Assembly: GCA_030015575.1 (NCBI GenBank)
Contig: CM057340.1
Location: 752,625,632 to 752,689,631 of the forward strand
Reading direction: 5' to 3'
From: Agapanthus africanus
Lineage: Eukaryota; Streptophyta; Magnoliopsida; Asparagales; Amaryllidaceae
DNA: 64,000 nucleotides
The position numbers were made by a program, and so were the translations under genes. Position 1 is the stretch's first letter. The number at the start of each line of letters is the position of its first letter. The notes beneath the pieces were generated by a model. The model saw only the letters and a program-made list of their open reading frames with translations, was not told where the DNA came from and ran no database searches. Shown here piece after piece: positions 42,840 to 54,566 of this stretch.

Positions 42840-44291
42840 TGATTTGTACGAAAAGGTGTACGTTTGTAGAATAACCGCAATCAGAACGGTGTCGCGCGTA
42901 GCTAGACCGAGATGAGTACGGATCGTCCTCTGGGAAACGTGGAACCTTTTATTTTTACTTTAGATGTGTTGAAAAAAGAGAAAGAAATAAGAATTTTGTT
43001 GAATGGTTTCTAGATCTACGTTAAACAAGAATGTAAAATATAGATCTGGATTATTTTAAAGATGTAGTAAATATAATAATATGGCTTGTAGGGTTCGTTA
43101 GGATTTAGTAGTTATGGACGATTAATTAAAGTTACCCTTTTTATCCATTAATAGATTTAGAACTAGAACGACGGTGATGCGTGTAGATTAGGATTTCCGG
43201 AGGGAAAAGGAATCCCACTCTTAACCCTTATCTCGACACGGAACTCCGTTCATATTTAGCCTTTACCAAAACAATCATTAATCTAATCTCTAATCGCGGT
43301 CGGAACTAGCAAAGAATTGCTAGCGCGCCCGATTAGGATGTTAATGATTCTTTTGATAAAGTTCCTAAACTTTATAGGACTTAAAAAGGGTTTAATTATT
43401 TTCATCGTCCATTAGCCTACCCTAATCCTACGAACCCTAACAAGCGGAGAATTACTCGCGCATGTTGGGAGAAGAAGATGAAAAGAAAGAGAGCGAAAAC
43501 ATAATGTAAATGCAAAGACAATTAAATAAAATAACTACCTTTATTAATCGACTTGAACAATCTACACTTTTAATCCATAGAAAATGATTACAACTAGTTG
43601 CTTCTCGATCTTTCCTAAGGAGGTAGTCGAACAGTCGATGATCAGCCTGGATGCGTGAGCGTCGGGAGCTTCGTGATCTCTTCGGCTTGATAGCTTTTCC
43701 AAGAGGCTCTCGGTGCCTTTTTATAGTGCAAAGCCAGAATCTTTTAGTTGGAAGCTTGGTAAAATTCAGCATAGATTTACGCCAAAAAATATTGTCTTCT
43801 GATTCTCTATAATTGCGGCGGATCCGCGGCCCAAGGGTGTGTTTGGCCGCGGATCCGCGCTCAAGGGTGGGGATCATTTGATGATTTTTCTTGTGCTTTC
43901 ATCTGGTGACATTTGGCAATCCTAGGCATCTTCAGAATCTGAAAATCTTTTCTCGGTTGCTTCCAGACTTGGTCTCCAAGTTTTGCTTCTTAATTTGGCA
44001 AGTTTTCTTCAACAAATTGATTTGTTTGTTAAATCCTGCATAACAACTTGGAAAATTCTGCACCATGATCTCAAATAATATTTAGTAGACTTAATTCTAC
44101 TAGGATTTGGTCAATAGATTTATTTGCATACATTTTTCTACCAAATGATAATTAAAATATATTAACACATGGAAAATGGTGTTTTAACACTTAAACCCTC
44201 ATATGTATAACATATTAAAATAAAGTCCTTTTTTAATATAAAAAATAGTAGGAAAAATGTAATACAAATGTGCAGTTTTATCAACTGAACA
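42840..44291 (-). repeat. 3' LTR of Athila
   Basis: Element-sense ends TGTTCAGTTGATAAAAC and CAAATCA. The minus strand has CTATAAAAAGG at about 43718-43726 as the TATA box and a long hairpin at 43818-43858 just upstream of it. Related over its length to the LTRs at 56451 and 61312. Confidence 0.95.
43818..43858. repeat. GC-rich inverted repeat upstream of the LTR TATA box
   Basis: Two 17-base arms (GCGGATCCGCGGCCCAA and TTTGGCCGCGGATCCGC, one mismatch) around a 7-base loop. The same hairpin is at 53202-53242, 56883-56922 and 61744-61784, always about 90-130 bases from the TATA box. Confidence 0.85.
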
Positions 44292-45666
44292 AATACCCCC
44301 AAACTTATCTTTGATCGTCCCGAGCAAACTAGTTTATTTAAGAGGAGAAAAAGAAAGGAGAAAACTAAGCACCCTTTCGTAGGCAGACACGATTGCACTG
44401 AGCGCGTGCAACAAGCCGTTAAACCTCTAGGTGTCCCTAGTAGGAGGAGTGTTGTCTCCTGAGGGTTTTCAGCGGATTACACCCACAAAATCCTATAACA
44501 AAAGAAAGATGGTGAAATTTACATATAAAGACAAGAACCATAAAAGAAATACTTTGAAAAGAAGAGTTTCCAACTATGCTAGCTTTTCAGTTGTCATGAG
44601 CCCTATCTTAATAGTCATGAAAAAAATGTTAGAAATCACATTACCCCTCAATAAAACATCGTCTTTATTCTTCATTCCTACCTTTCTTCCAAACATTGAT
44701 CATATAACCCCATGTGTGTGAAATGGACATCTCTACACTCGGAAAATTCAATTCAAGCTATCATACTCTTGTCCATCTACCTTAGTACTTTTTAATTTAA
44801 TGAATATTAAAGATTTGCTCACACATTTTTATGCGACCGTTAATACTTCTTGAGGTACTAACCAACCGATTACTCATGTGCTTGCTAATTAGGTGATAAT
44901 ATTTTCCTCGTCTTGCACCACCTAAGGCTTAGCAGCGACTCCCAGACCAGTTGGCCTTAGGGCACTAGGTGAAGAGGCACCCTCGCTATATTTTTTTATT
45001 GCTGCCTTGGCGATACAAAACCAGTGTTCATTTTTTTCTTTTCACCATTTTTATATTTTCTTCATTTTTTTTTCATTTTCTTCATACTTTGGCTTTTAGA
45101 CAAGAGCATTTCAAGGTATCCTCTACTATCCCGAGTTTCAAGACGTGTGTAAGTGCATATAGTAGGGTACCAACATTCAAATGTTTGGCTTCCAGAATAG
45201 AAATTATTTTTCAGACTTATTTTTATCCTCAGATTAGTGACTTCCTTCATCTTACTAGCCCTTGGGACAACAGCTCATAACTACTTATTACTAGTTCGTG
45301 TAAGAAAACTTCTAATTTTCTTGGTTTTCTTAAACTATTCCAATCTTTTGGATGTAATGTTTCACTTTCTATTCTTTTGTTATATATAAAAAAAAATTTA
45401 ATGCCCGGTGTCAAAGATAATTTAGTGAATACAAACCTCTCCCCCAAACCTGTTTTCAGCAGTGTCCTCACTGATGCAGCCTTTTGAGAATATGGACCTG
45501 TATACTAAGGGAGAGATACAAGGGGTAAAATAATAGTGAAATGAAAAATTCCCCCAAACTTATTCTTTGACACGCACAGATATTCAATCAAATCCATTTT
45601 TTTACTCACCTCCATTTCTTAAAATGTGAAAAAGTTATCAAAACATGGAGGTGAGGCGGAGGAATT
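44292..45666 (-). other. Athila 3' region with three PPT-like tracts
   Basis: No supported gene. The minus strand carries the PPT AAGTTTGGGGGTATT next to the LTR (44306-44292) and two further copies of the same kind (CAGGTTTGGGGGAGAGG around 45436-45452; AAGTTTGGGGGAATTT around 45548-45564). About 1.2 kb of this region is nearly identical to 60100-61311 in the Athila-derived element, which suggests conserved cis-acting function or recent common origin. Confidence 0.7.
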
Positions 45667-48600
45667 TTAGTTTTGATAAAGCGGCTCCTGTAAAAACAGG
45701 AGCTCCTCCGCGGGGTCAACAGAAAAATACGATTTTAATCTATGCCCATTCACTTTAAAAATCGAACCGTTTTTCAAATTTTCGACTTCAACTGCTCCGT
45801 GCGGGTGTACATATCGCACCACAAAAGGTCCTTTCCAACGAGATTTAAGCTTACCCGGATGAAGATGGAGACGGGAATCGTAAAGAAGGACTTGTTGCCC
45901 CGATGTGAAGGTTTTTCTAGAAATATTTTTATCGTGGAACACTTTAGTCCTGTTCTTTACTATCACCGCATTATCGTAAGCTTCATCGCGGAGTTCGCTT
46001 AGCTCATTCAATTGCAGCTTCCGATAGCTGCCTGCATGATCAAGATCAAAATTAAGCTCTTTAATAGCCCACATTGCCTTATGTTCAATCTCGACAGGGA
46101 GGTGGCATGCCTTCCCAAACACAAGACGGTATGGAGACATACCAAGATCGGTCTTATAAGCGGTGCGGAATGCCCAAAGAGCATCCGTCAATTTGGTTGA
46201 CCAATCCTTACGGTTTTTCGAAACCGTCTTCTCCAATATCTGTTTGATCTGCCTATTTGAGATCTCAGCCTGCCCGCTTGTTTGGGGGTGATAGGGCATA
46301 GAAAGCTTGTGGGTGATTGAATATTTCCGCATCAAGGCCTCGAAAGACCTATTGCAGAAATGTGTCCCGTTGTCGCTAATGATAGCGCGAGGGTGTCCGA
46401 ATCGCGAAAAGATATTTTCTTTAAGGAACTTAACGACAACTTTGTTGTCATTAGTGCGACACGGTACAGCTTCCACCCACTTCGAGACATAATCAACCGC
46501 TAACAAGATATATAGATTCCCAAAGGAGTTGGGAAAAGGGCCCATAAAATCAATACCCCAAACATCAAATATTTCCACAACCAATATAGGTTGGAGCGGC
46601 ATCTCATTCCTTCGTGAAATCCGACCCAAATGCTGACATCGCGGACAAGTTTTGCAATGTTCAAATGCATCTTTAAATAATGTTGGCCAATAAAAGCCAC
46701 ATTGTAAAACTTTCTCCGCCGTTTTTCGAGGTCCAAAATGACCGCCGCATGCCTGATCATGACAAAATGATAACACGCTCTTGAATTCATCGTTAGGGAC
46801 ACACCTGCGAATGATTTGATCGGAACAATACTTGAATAGATATGGTTCATCCCAGTAAAAATATTTTACTTGGGATAAAAACCGAAGTTTGTCTTGTTTC
46901 GACCAATCGCTAGGTATAAGTCCCGTCGCAAGATAGTTCACGATATCCACAAACCAAGGTTCGTAGGATACATTCAAGAGCTGTTCGTCGGGAAATGAGT
47001 CATTTATCGGCACGGTCACAGTTGGCGAAGAAGTGATGCGTGAAAGATGGTCGGTTACAACGTTTTCACATCCACTCTTGTCTTTGATGACAAGATCAAA
47101 TTCTTGTAACAATAGGATCCAACGTATTAGCTTGGCCTTCGCATCCTTCTTCGATAAAAGATGTCGTAGGGCGGAGTGATCTGTGTAAACCACAATAGGC
47201 GAGCCAATCAAGTAGGGCCTGAATTTCTCTAATGAAAATACAACTGCCAAGAGTTCTTTCTCGGTAGTTGTGTAATTTATTTGTGCATCATTCAAGGTCC
47301 TACTTGCATAGTAAATTACATGTGGCATCTTATCAATGTGCTGTCCTAAGACCGCACCAATAGCAAAATCTGATGCATCACACATAAGCTCGAACGGGTG
47401 GTTCCAATCCGGAGATGATAAAACGGGGGCTGTAGTTAGTGATTCTTTAAGCGATTCAAAAGCAGCCTCACAATCCGAATCGAAGTGAAAAGTAGTATCC
47501 TTGGCCAATAGAAGGGTTAAGGGTCTAGCAATTTTGCTAAAGTTCTTAATAAATCTCCTATAAAATCCTGCATGACCAAGGAAAGATCGTATATCTTTGA
47601 CGCAATTGGGACGAGGGAGGTTTTGAATGACATCTATTTTAGCTCTGTCAACCTTAATGCCTTTATGTGAAATTATATGTCCAAGTACAATACCTTCTTG
47701 GACCATAAAATGACATTTTTCCCAATTCAAAGTCAAGTTCTTATCCTTACAGCGGGTAAGAACAGCGTCAAGATTACGAAGGCAGTCCTCAAAGGAGTCT
47801 CCAAAAATGGAGAAATCGTCCATAAAAATTTCCAGAAAATTTTCCACCATATCTGAAAATATCCCCATCATGCACCGCTGAAATGTAGCAGGAGCATTGC
47901 ATAACCCGAAGGGCATGCGTCTATAAACAAAAGTTCCGAAAGGACAAGTAAAAGTGGTTTTATCTTGATCCTTTTCGGCGATGGGGACTTGGTTATAGCC
48001 AGAGTATCCGTCCAAGAAACAGTAGTATTCGTGTCCCGCTAATCGTTCTAACATCTGGTCAATGAAAGGTAGAGGGAAGTGATCTTTCCTCGTCGCGGCA
48101 TTGAGTTTCCTGTAATCGATACATACACGCCACCCAGTTTGGATGCGTGTTTGGATTAACTCATTAGCCTCATTAGTGATGACCGTGATGCCAGACTTTT
48201 TAGGGACCACATGAATTGGACTTACCCATTGACTATCAGATATGGGGTAAATTATTCCACTATCAAGACACTTGACGATTTCTTTCTTTACCGCCTCCTT
48301 CATAACGGGATTTAACCGTCTTTGTGGGTCTCGGGTTGGTTTGGCTTCATCCATCAGATGTATGTAATGTTCAACAATTAAGGGACTAATCCTTTTGATG
48401 TCAGCCATAGTCCAACCAAATGCTTCCCGATTCGATCTCAACACTGCCAAAAGTGCATTCTCTTGCTCTAAGGCTAGAGAAGCGGAAATAATCACTGGCA
48501 AAGTCTCATTCTCTCCTAAATATGCATATTTAAGATGAGAAGGTAGCGGTTTGAGATCAAGAATTGGCGGAGAGACAATAGAAGGTGGGGTAAGCGAATG

Positions 48601-51258
48601 ATATTCGGACTCCCGAAGAGGTTCAAAACTTGCATAAGATATTGACTCGGAAAGTGCTGCTGACTTTTGCAACGAGTCAACGGGTTCAATCTCAAGGTCG
48701 GACTCATTGAACATATCCTCACTGTAAAGTGGTGCAAGATCAAACGATGTCTCATTAATGTTGTCGAGAACATCAAAGCAAAGCTCCTCATCCATGCAGC
48801 TTTCGGAAGCTATCTCGTGGATGGAACAAACATCCAGCAATTGAGCAGAAGGTTCTGATGGCTGACTTCCTAGCTTGTAAATATTAAGCTCAATTGTCAT
48901 TTTCCCGAAGGATAAGTTCATAGAACCGTTACGACAATTAATTACAGCGTTAGAAGTTGCTAGGAAGGGTCGACCAAGTATCACCGGGATTTGATTGCGT
49001 GGGTTTGCCACAGGTTGTGTATCTAAAACAATAAAGTCCACGGGAAATATGAATTCCCTGACTTTAATTAACACATCCTCTAGTTCGTCCCGAGGTTTGG
49101 TGATAGATCGGTCTGCCATTTGGAGAGTACAATGGGAGGGTTTTAACTCTCCAATTCCTAACTGCTCGTATACTGAATAAGGAAGCAAGTTGACGCTAGC
49201 GCCTAGATCGAGTAAAGCACGATTTATATTTTTACCCCCAATAGAAATAGAGATTGTAGGACAGCCGGGGTCCTTACGTTTCTTTGGTATTTGTTGGGTA
49301 AAAGCTGTGCTAACATTACTCGTCATGAAAACCTTTTTAGGCACTTGAGTTTTTCTCTTCCTAGTGCACAAGTCTTTAAGGATTCTTGCATAAGATGGGA
49401 CTTGTTGAATAGCATCTAGAAGAGGAATATTCACGCTAACTTGCTTAAACATTTCCACAATCTTCTCCATTTGCGGGTTAGGTTGGTTGGCCCTTAATCG
49501 GTTTGGAAATGGAGCTCGATCAATAAGTTTTGGGTCCAACGTTTGTGGAGAAGACTGTGGCGACGGATTCGATCCCAAAATTGGAGTGGGCATCGACTTA
49601 GATAGATTTGGCGAAATGTGTGAGCCTTGGGGAAAACGGAGAATAGGCTCGGACGAAGGTGGAAGACTAGACGAGTTAGGGGAAGAAGAAGAAGAAGGGG
49701 TATCAAATGTGTTACTATCATCAACTTGCTCACCCACTTGGTTGTTCAGCACTCTCCCCGATCTCAACGTAGTGACGGCATTCACATTATGACTTTGTGA
49801 ATGGCCAGGATTCGGTAGGGGTTGAGATGGGAGTTTTCCTTTCTCTCTCGCACTCATTGCGGCGTTTAACTGTGCGATTTGGTTTTCTATTGATTTAATA
49901 CTCTCACCATGGGAGGAGGAGTTTTTCGTTAGGGCATCAATAGAAGACCTCATCTCAGCCGAATTTTGCATGGATTGTTTCATGAACATATCCAAAGTTT
50001 GTGCAAGTGAGTTGTCAATACCGGCCACTTGTGGTGTAGAAATGTTGGCCGGATTTTGGAAATTCTGTGACTGAAAGGGGGGCTGATTCTGTGGTTGTGG
50101 TTGCTGTGGAGGAGGTCTTTGATAATTACTTTGTTGGTTTTGATTCCAAGCAAAGTTAGGATGATTCCTCCATCCTTGATTGTACGTGGAAGAATAAGGG
50201 TCGTTTCTAGGTCGCTGCTGAAAAGCAGTATTAGCTTGAAACGATGCATTCATAGGACATTCTTCCGTTAAGTGTGAAGGATCCGAACAGCAACCACAGA
50301 CGGTCTTAGGAAGCGTGACCTGATTTAGGGAGACTGATGAAAGTTTGTTCTCAATAGAATCGAGTTTCTTCTGCATCGCTGCCATTTCGGCTTTTACTGC
50401 GATGGAAACGTCGAGCTGGTGAATACCTCCCTTAGTTGTAGGTGGTCTTACGCTTTTCCACTGCAAAGTGCTTTCTGCGAGATCTTCCAGATATTTCCAT
50501 GCTTCACCATCATCTTTAGACATGAAATTGCATTGACACATTGTCTCAAGCATCTGCTTTGTCGCTGGATTAATGCCCTCATATATAATCCGACATAAAT
50601 CCCATCTTTGTATCCCGTGATGGGGGCATTGGACAAGCAGATCTTTGAAACGTTCAAAGCACTTCCAAAATGGTTCATTGGGAAGCTGGGTGAACTGGTT
50701 GATCTCGCTCCTAACATGTGCAGTCTTATGATTTGGGTAAAACTTCTTAAGAAATGCTACGACAAATTCATCCCAATTAGTGATAGAGTGTGCGGCAGTA
50801 TTATAAAGCCATTTTTCTGCCAAGTCGCACAGTATGAATGGGAGAAGACGTAGGCGCATAGCATCTAAAGTCAATTGTGAAGTACCCATCATTGCGCATA
50901 CGTTTTCGAATTTGGTGATGAAAACGTACGCGTCTTCCGACTCAAGCCCGTGAAATTTGGGCAGCAGATTGATGTAGTGGGGTTTAATTTTGAAATTATC
51001 CCCGTTAGGTGGTGGAAGAGATAGACAAGTAGGAAGGGGACCACGAATAGGATAGCATCTCTCTTGGAGAGAGATGCGCGGTGGATTCTGCTCACCTGCG
51101 GGCGGTGGCAGCGTGGTGTTATAATTAGATGGAGTGTCGTCCATCACGGTCGATGTGGTGTGTGGTGGGGGAAAAGAAGATGAAGAAGTACCGACTTCGG
51201 CGTCGATAGCAGGAACGCGGACAAGACGGGCACTAGGATCCCGTGTCCAGCCGAGCAT
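45667..51258 (-). CDS. gag-pol: Athila gag-pol polyprotein, intact (1863 aa)
   Basis: One uninterrupted frame from the ATG at 51258. Gag core about residues 92-270 ([38 protein letters not shown]), zinc knuckle CX2CX4HX4C at 321-334, protease with the Athila-typical [12 protein letters not shown] near 682-693, RT ([12 protein letters not shown] at 1043; catalytic FMDD at about 1145-1148), RNase H ([14 protein letters not shown] near 1292; [12 protein letters not shown]), integrase HHCC (1500-1541), DDE residues in WGIDFMGPF (about 1570), [10 protein letters not shown] and AEISNRQIK. An acidic linker at about 810-870 joins protease and RT. Translation would give all proteins for particle formation and integration. 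No lesion was seen, so this copy may be functional. Confidence 0.95.
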   Translation of the reverse strand: MLGWTRDPSARLVRVPAIDAEVGTSSSSFPPPHTTSTVMDDTPSNYNTTLPPPAGEQNPPRISLQERCYPIRGPLPTCLSLPPPNGDNFKIKPHYINLLPKFHGLESEDAYVFITKFENVCAMMGTSQLTLDAMRLRLLPFILCDLAEKWLYNTAAHSITNWDEFVVAFLKKFYPNHKTAHVRSEINQFTQLPNEPFWKCFERFKDLLVQCPHHGIQRWDLCRIIYEGINPATKQMLETMCQCNFMSKDDGEAWKYLEDLAESTLQWKSVRPPTTKGGIHQLDVSIAVKAEMAAMQKKLDSIENKLSSVSLNQVTLPKTVCGCCSDPSHLTEECPMNASFQANTAFQQRPRNDPYSSTYNQGWRNHPNFAWNQNQQSNYQRPPPQQPQPQNQPPFQSQNFQNPANISTPQVAGIDNSLAQTLDMFMKQSMQNSAEMRSSIDALTKNSSSHGESIKSIENQIAQLNAAMSAREKGKLPSQPLPNPGHSQSHNVNAVTTLRSGRVLNNQVGEQVDDSNTFDTPSSSSSPNSSSLPPSSEPILRFPQGSHISPNLSKSMPTPILGSNPSPQSSPQTLDPKLIDRAPFPNRLRANQPNPQMEKIVEMFKQVSVNIPLLDAIQQVPSYARILKDLCTRKRKTQVPKKVFMTSNVSTAFTQQIPKKRKDPGCPTISISIGGKNINRALLDLGASVNLLPYSVYEQLGIGELKPSHCTLQMADRSITKPRDELEDVLIKVREFIFPVDFIVLDTQPVANPRNQIPVILGRPFLATSNAVINCRNGSMNLSFGKMTIELNIYKLGSQPSEPSAQLLDVCSIHEIASESCMDEELCFDVLDNINETSFDLAPLYSEDMFNESDLEIEPVDSLQKSAALSESISYASFEPLRESEYHSLTPPSIVSPPILDLKPLPSHLKYAYLGENETLPVIISASLALEQENALLAVLRSNREAFGWTMADIKRISPLIVEHYIHLMDEAKPTRDPQRRLNPVMKEAVKKEIVKCLDSGIIYPISDSQWVSPIHVVPKKSGITVITNEANELIQTRIQTGWRVCIDYRKLNAATRKDHFPLPFIDQMLERLAGHEYYCFLDGYSGYNQVPIAEKDQDKTTFTCPFGTFVYRRMPFGLCNAPATFQRCMMGIFSDMVENFLEIFMDDFSIFGDSFEDCLRNLDAVLTRCKDKNLTLNWEKCHFMVQEGIVLGHIISHKGIKVDRAKIDVIQNLPRPNCVKDIRSFLGHAGFYRRFIKNFSKIARPLTLLLAKDTTFHFDSDCEAAFESLKESLTTAPVLSSPDWNHPFELMCDASDFAIGAVLGQHIDKMPHVIYYASRTLNDAQINYTTTEKELLAVVFSLEKFRPYLIGSPIVVYTDHSALRHLLSKKDAKAKLIRWILLLQEFDLVIKDKSGCENVVTDHLSRITSSPTVTVPINDSFPDEQLLNVSYEPWFVDIVNYLATGLIPSDWSKQDKLRFLSQVKYFYWDEPYLFKYCSDQIIRRCVPNDEFKSVLSFCHDQACGGHFGPRKTAEKVLQCGFYWPTLFKDAFEHCKTCPRCQHLGRISRRNEMPLQPILVVEIFDVWGIDFMGPFPNSFGNLYILLAVDYVSKWVEAVPCRTNDNKVVVKFLKENIFSRFGHPRAIISDNGTHFCNRSFEALMRKYSITHKLSMPYHPQTSGQAEISNRQIKQILEKTVSKNRKDWSTKLTDALWAFRTAYKTDLGMSPYRLVFGKACHLPVEIEHKAMWAIKELNFDLDHAGSYRKLQLNELSELRDEAYDNAVIVKNRTKVFHDKNISRKTFTSGQQVLLYDSRLHLHPGKLKSRWKGPFVVRYVHPHGAVEVENLKNGSIFKVNGHRLKSYFSVDPAEELLFLQEPLYQN

Positions 51259-52201
51259 GCACTAAGCGGGTTTAGTGCAAGTGGCAGCGTGTGTGTGATT
51301 TAAAATTGGCTTGTTTTGAAAAAGTGGGACTCAAGACAAATCACCCTAAGATGCACAAACAACCCTAGAACTAAGGTCACCTAGGTCCAGTCTTTAGACC
51401 GCTCCTAGACTTCCAAAGGACAAGCCGCAGGATAAATCCTCTACCGCCTCCGTACTACCCTTGTAGCGAGGTAAGTGCCAGGTAAGTGGGAAGGAACCAC
51501 CACAACAGTGGGCCTAATTAATAACCACTAGCCTTTGACACACTTGCCTAGGCACTACAAAAGTAATGCAGATAAACGATAGATTACCCACGACCTTCCT
51601 TTGTCCTTATTGAGCGCGACAGTCCTTAGAGTCTGGTCTAGATATTTTTTAAATTAATGAAGGGTTGATCTATATGCTCGGTTTGTGATTTGTGGGGCTC
51701 AGGAAGGGTGATGAAATCCCCACCTAATCTTGATTTGGTCTTTGCCCCTTAAAATCCGTATTAAATATGCAAAACAAAACCAATCACAAAACTTTTGCAA
51801 AAAGATTTTTTTTTTGAGCGGCGCAATTTTGCAAAGAATCCTGCAGAAAATAGATTTTATTGGATTTGAGGGGAGAGAGGAAGAGTTGAGAATCTTACTA
51901 GAGGAGTTTGAGACCTTGATCCCCTTGTCAGGCCGCGTTTCCGCCGCAGATGTTCCTTTGTACCGCGGTTCCGCCGCAAGGTGGATGGTTCAGTTGCTGA
52001 AAATTTTTCTGTGGACCTCTGTGCTCCTCTGGATCTCTAAAATTGTCTCTGTTTCCTGTTTCCCTTAATTCTATGACTCCAGATCTCCTTGCAAAAATTC
52101 ACGCACAAATCGTTAAATATGTAATTTGCAGTTTTGTGTTAATAATGATATGACTCGTTTAAGAATTCAACACAAATAGTAAAAATAAAAAATTACGCAC
52201 G

Positions 52202-52221
52202 TATCCCCGGCAACGGCGCCA
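52202..52221 (-). other. Primer-binding site, tRNA-Asp
   Basis: The minus strand reads TGGCGCCGTTGCCGGGGAT two bases inside the LTR end, complementary to the 3' end of tRNA-Asp, the usual Athila primer. The identical site in the plus-strand relative is at 57445-57462. Confidence 0.9.
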
Positions 52222-52223
52222 TT

Positions 52224-53675
52224 TGATTTGTACGAAAAGGTGTACGTTTGTAGAATAACCGCAATCAGAACGGTGTCGCGCGTAGCTAGACCGAGGTGAG
52301 TACGGGTCGTCCTCTGGAAAACGTGGAACCTTTTATTTTTACTTTAGATGTGTTGAATAAAGAGAAAGAAATAAGAATTTTGTTGAATGGTTTCTAGATC
52401 TACGTTAAACAAGAATGTAAAATATAGATCTAGATTATTTTAAAGATGTAGTAAATATAATAATAGGGCTTGTAGGGTTCGTTAGGATTTAGTAGTTATG
52501 GACGATTAATTAAAGTTACCCTTTTTATCCATTAATAGATTTAGAACTAGAACGACGGTGATGCGTGTAGATTAGGGTTTCCGGAGGGAAAAGGAATCCC
52601 ACTCTTAACCCTTATCTCGACACGAAACTCCGTTCATATCTAGCCTTTACCAAAACAATCATTAATCTAATATCTAATCGCGGTCGGAACTAGCAAAGAA
52701 TTGCTAGCGCGCCCGATTAGGATGTTAATGATTCTTTTGATAAAGTTCCTAAACTTTATAGGACTTAAAAAGGGTTTAATTATTTTCATCGTCCATTAGC
52801 CTACCCTAATCCTACGAACCCTAACAAGCGGAGAATTACTCGTGCATGTTGGGAGAAGAAGATGAAAAGAAAGAGAGCGAAAACATAATGTAAATGCAAA
52901 GACAATTAAATAAAATAACTACCTTTATTAATCGACTTGAACAATCTACACTTTTAATCCATAGAAAATGATTACAACTAGTTGCTTCTCGATCTTTCCT
53001 ATGGAGGTAGTCGAACAGTCGATGATCAGCCTGGATGCGTGAGCGTCGGGAGCTTCGTGATCTCTTCGGCTTGATAGCTTTTCCAAGAGGCTCTCGGTGC
53101 CTTTTTATAGTGCAAAGCCAGAATCTTTTAGTTGGAAGCTTGGTAAAATTCAGCATAGATTTACGCCAAAAAATATTGTCTTCTGATTCCCTATAATTGC
53201 GGCGGATCCGCGGCCCAAGGGTGTGTTTCGCCGCGGATCAGCGCTCAAGGGTGGGAATCATTTGATGATTTTTCTTGTGCTTTCATCTGGTGACATTTGG
53301 CAATCCTAGGCATCTTCAGAATCTGAAAATCTTTTCTCGGTTGCTTCCAGACTTGGTCTCCAAGTTTTGCTTCTTAATTTGGCAAGTTTTCTTCAACAAA
53401 TTGATTTGTTTGTTAAATCCTGCATAACAACTTGGAAAATTCTGCACCATGATCTCAAATAATATTTAGTAGACTTAATTCTACTAGGATTTAGTCAATA
53501 GATTTATTTGCATACATTTTTCTACCAAATGATAATTAAAATATATTAACACATGGAAAATGGTGTTTTAACACTTAAACCCTCATATGTATAACATATT
53601 AAAATAAAGTCCTTTTTTAATATAAAAAATAGTAGGAAAAATGTAATACAAATGTGCAGTTTTATCAACTGAACA
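52224..53675 (-). repeat. 5' LTR of Athila
   Basis: 1452 bp, same ends as the other LTR; TATA box CTATAAAA at 53103-53110 (minus). One arm of its hairpin (53202-53242) carries extra mismatches. It directs the gag-pol transcript. Confidence 0.95.
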
Positions 53676-53680
53676 CTGTA

Positions 53681-54058
53681 CTATCTCACTGACGGCCACA
53701 TTTCTAGAACACAATTGGCGGAAATACGTGCAAAAGTCGTTAAACACGAGACCAATTTCTGGTTCTTCTTATCTAGCTTCTAAGAAGAATCGCAGCTGCT
53801 GCCGGTCGGGACGGACAGGAAACGGTTACAGATGCTCTGAGCCATAAAGGAAGAAGATGCTGCATCAGTATGTCGTAATCGTGCCTCTTGAGTCCAACTA
53901 TTTTTCCGTTTTTTACCCATACCTGTTTGGAATTATTTGATAAGAAACCGTTGAGAACTTTTAATTCTTTCCGTTTTTTACCCGTACCTGTTTGGAATTG
54001 TTTGATGAGAAACCGTTGAGGACTTTCAATTCTTTCTGTTTTTTACCGATGTACAGAA
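53681..54058 (-). pseudogene. TNP2 transposase, middle part
   Basis: The minus strand encodes VLNGFLSNNSKQVWVKNGK, GKIVGLKRHDYDILMQHLLP (the TNP2 GLKSHDCHVLLQRLLP block), and FCTYFRQLCSRNVAVSEIVQ, running directly up to the Athila insertion and resuming at 42834 with LEEDIPLILCKLE. A 65-bp direct duplication (about 53909-54050) repeats the LKVLNGFLSNNSKQV segment and breaks the frame. Upstream TNP2 sequence is cut off by the LTR at 54065. Confidence 0.8.
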
Positions 54059-54110
54059 TAGAGTTGTAAACCTGAGCATAAGTTATAAATTTAATTTGTT
54101 TAAGAACAGC

Positions 54111-54319
54111 AAGAAAGCACTTGTAGCTTATTGGTAAAGCCTTGCACTGCAGTGATGTAGCCCATGTGTTCGAATCCCATCAGCCACATATATTTTTACT
54201 GATTTTTCTTTTAAACTTTTTGGAAGCCCAAAAGTTTACACGTGCAATACACGTAAAATGAAAAGTCATAGAAAATAAAACATGTGCTGAATGTTATATG
54301 AACCGACTTGGACACGTGG
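54111..54319 (+). repeat. tRNA-derived SINE-like repeat, family A, copy 2
   Basis: AAGAAAGCACTTGTAGC, A-box-like TAGCTTATTGGTAAAGCC (54124) and B-box-like GTGTTCGAATCCC (54166-54178), then GGAAGCCCAAAAGTTTACA, CACGTGCAATACACGT and GGACACGTGG. The same order of words on the opposite strand is at 7588-7376. It lies 46 bases inside the presumed Tekay-like LTR, so it either inserted there or the LTR start is elsewhere. Confidence 0.6.
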
Positions 54320-54558
54320 CACAAATCTAAGCCCCAACCCCCTACAGATGGCCGACGAGATTAACCTATGGGCCGGCTCCGCCAGGCCCCCCGTTGGTAA
54401 TGCCCCCAAATTCTGCACACTACATCTCTTGGCCTATCCTACTACCTCCATGCTGTTTGATTTCTCTGTAAATTAACAAAGAACTTAAAATCACCCATTA
54501 ATCCAAATTTTAATGCATTTAAATTCTTTCTACAATTCTCAAAACCCTAATTCCATCC

Positions 54559-54566
54559 TATAAATA
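54559..54566 (+). promoter_or_regulatory. TATA box in the Tekay-like LTR
   Basis: CCTATAAATACAACATC followed 25-40 bases later by a pyrimidine-rich CTCTAGTCCTCCTC, a plausible plant core promoter in element sense. Confidence 0.5.

Larger units (their letters stand above)
42840..53675 (-). mobile_element. Athila-type Ty3/gypsy element, complete, 10.8 kb
   Basis: Two 1452-bp LTRs (42840-44291 and 52224-53675), tRNA-Asp PBS (52204-52221), an uninterrupted gag-pol frame (45667-51258, minus), PPT next to the 3' LTR (44292-44306) and a perfect 5-bp TSD. About 17 differences between LTRs (by eye, 1.2%) point to a recent insertion, in the order of half a million years at commonly used plant rates. 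The stretch between pol and the 3' LTR (1.36 kb) has no env-like ORF, unlike some Athila elements. All parts for autonomous transposition appear present. Confidence 0.93.
38582..54064 (-). mobile_element. CACTA (En/Spm) transposon, decayed and interrupted
   Basis: On the minus strand a TNP2-type transposase (54055-53681, then 42834-41590) is followed by a TNPA/Transposase_24-type gene (41408-39270) and by subterminal inverted repeats (38995-38620), the usual CACTA gene order. An Athila element splits the TNP2 gene at 42840-53675. The left terminus is not certain: CACTAATTT at 38582 may be its mutated end. The right half beyond the TNP2 middle is cut off by a Tekay-like LTR at 54065. Many stops show inactivity. 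Confidence 0.75.

Noticed and set aside
44431..45471. Env-like or accessory ORFs in the Athila 3' region (96, 103 and 74 codons)
   Set aside because: Two are on the antisense strand and none has a signal peptide, membrane segment or family motif; similarity to 60118-60351 follows from nucleotide identity of the whole 3' region.
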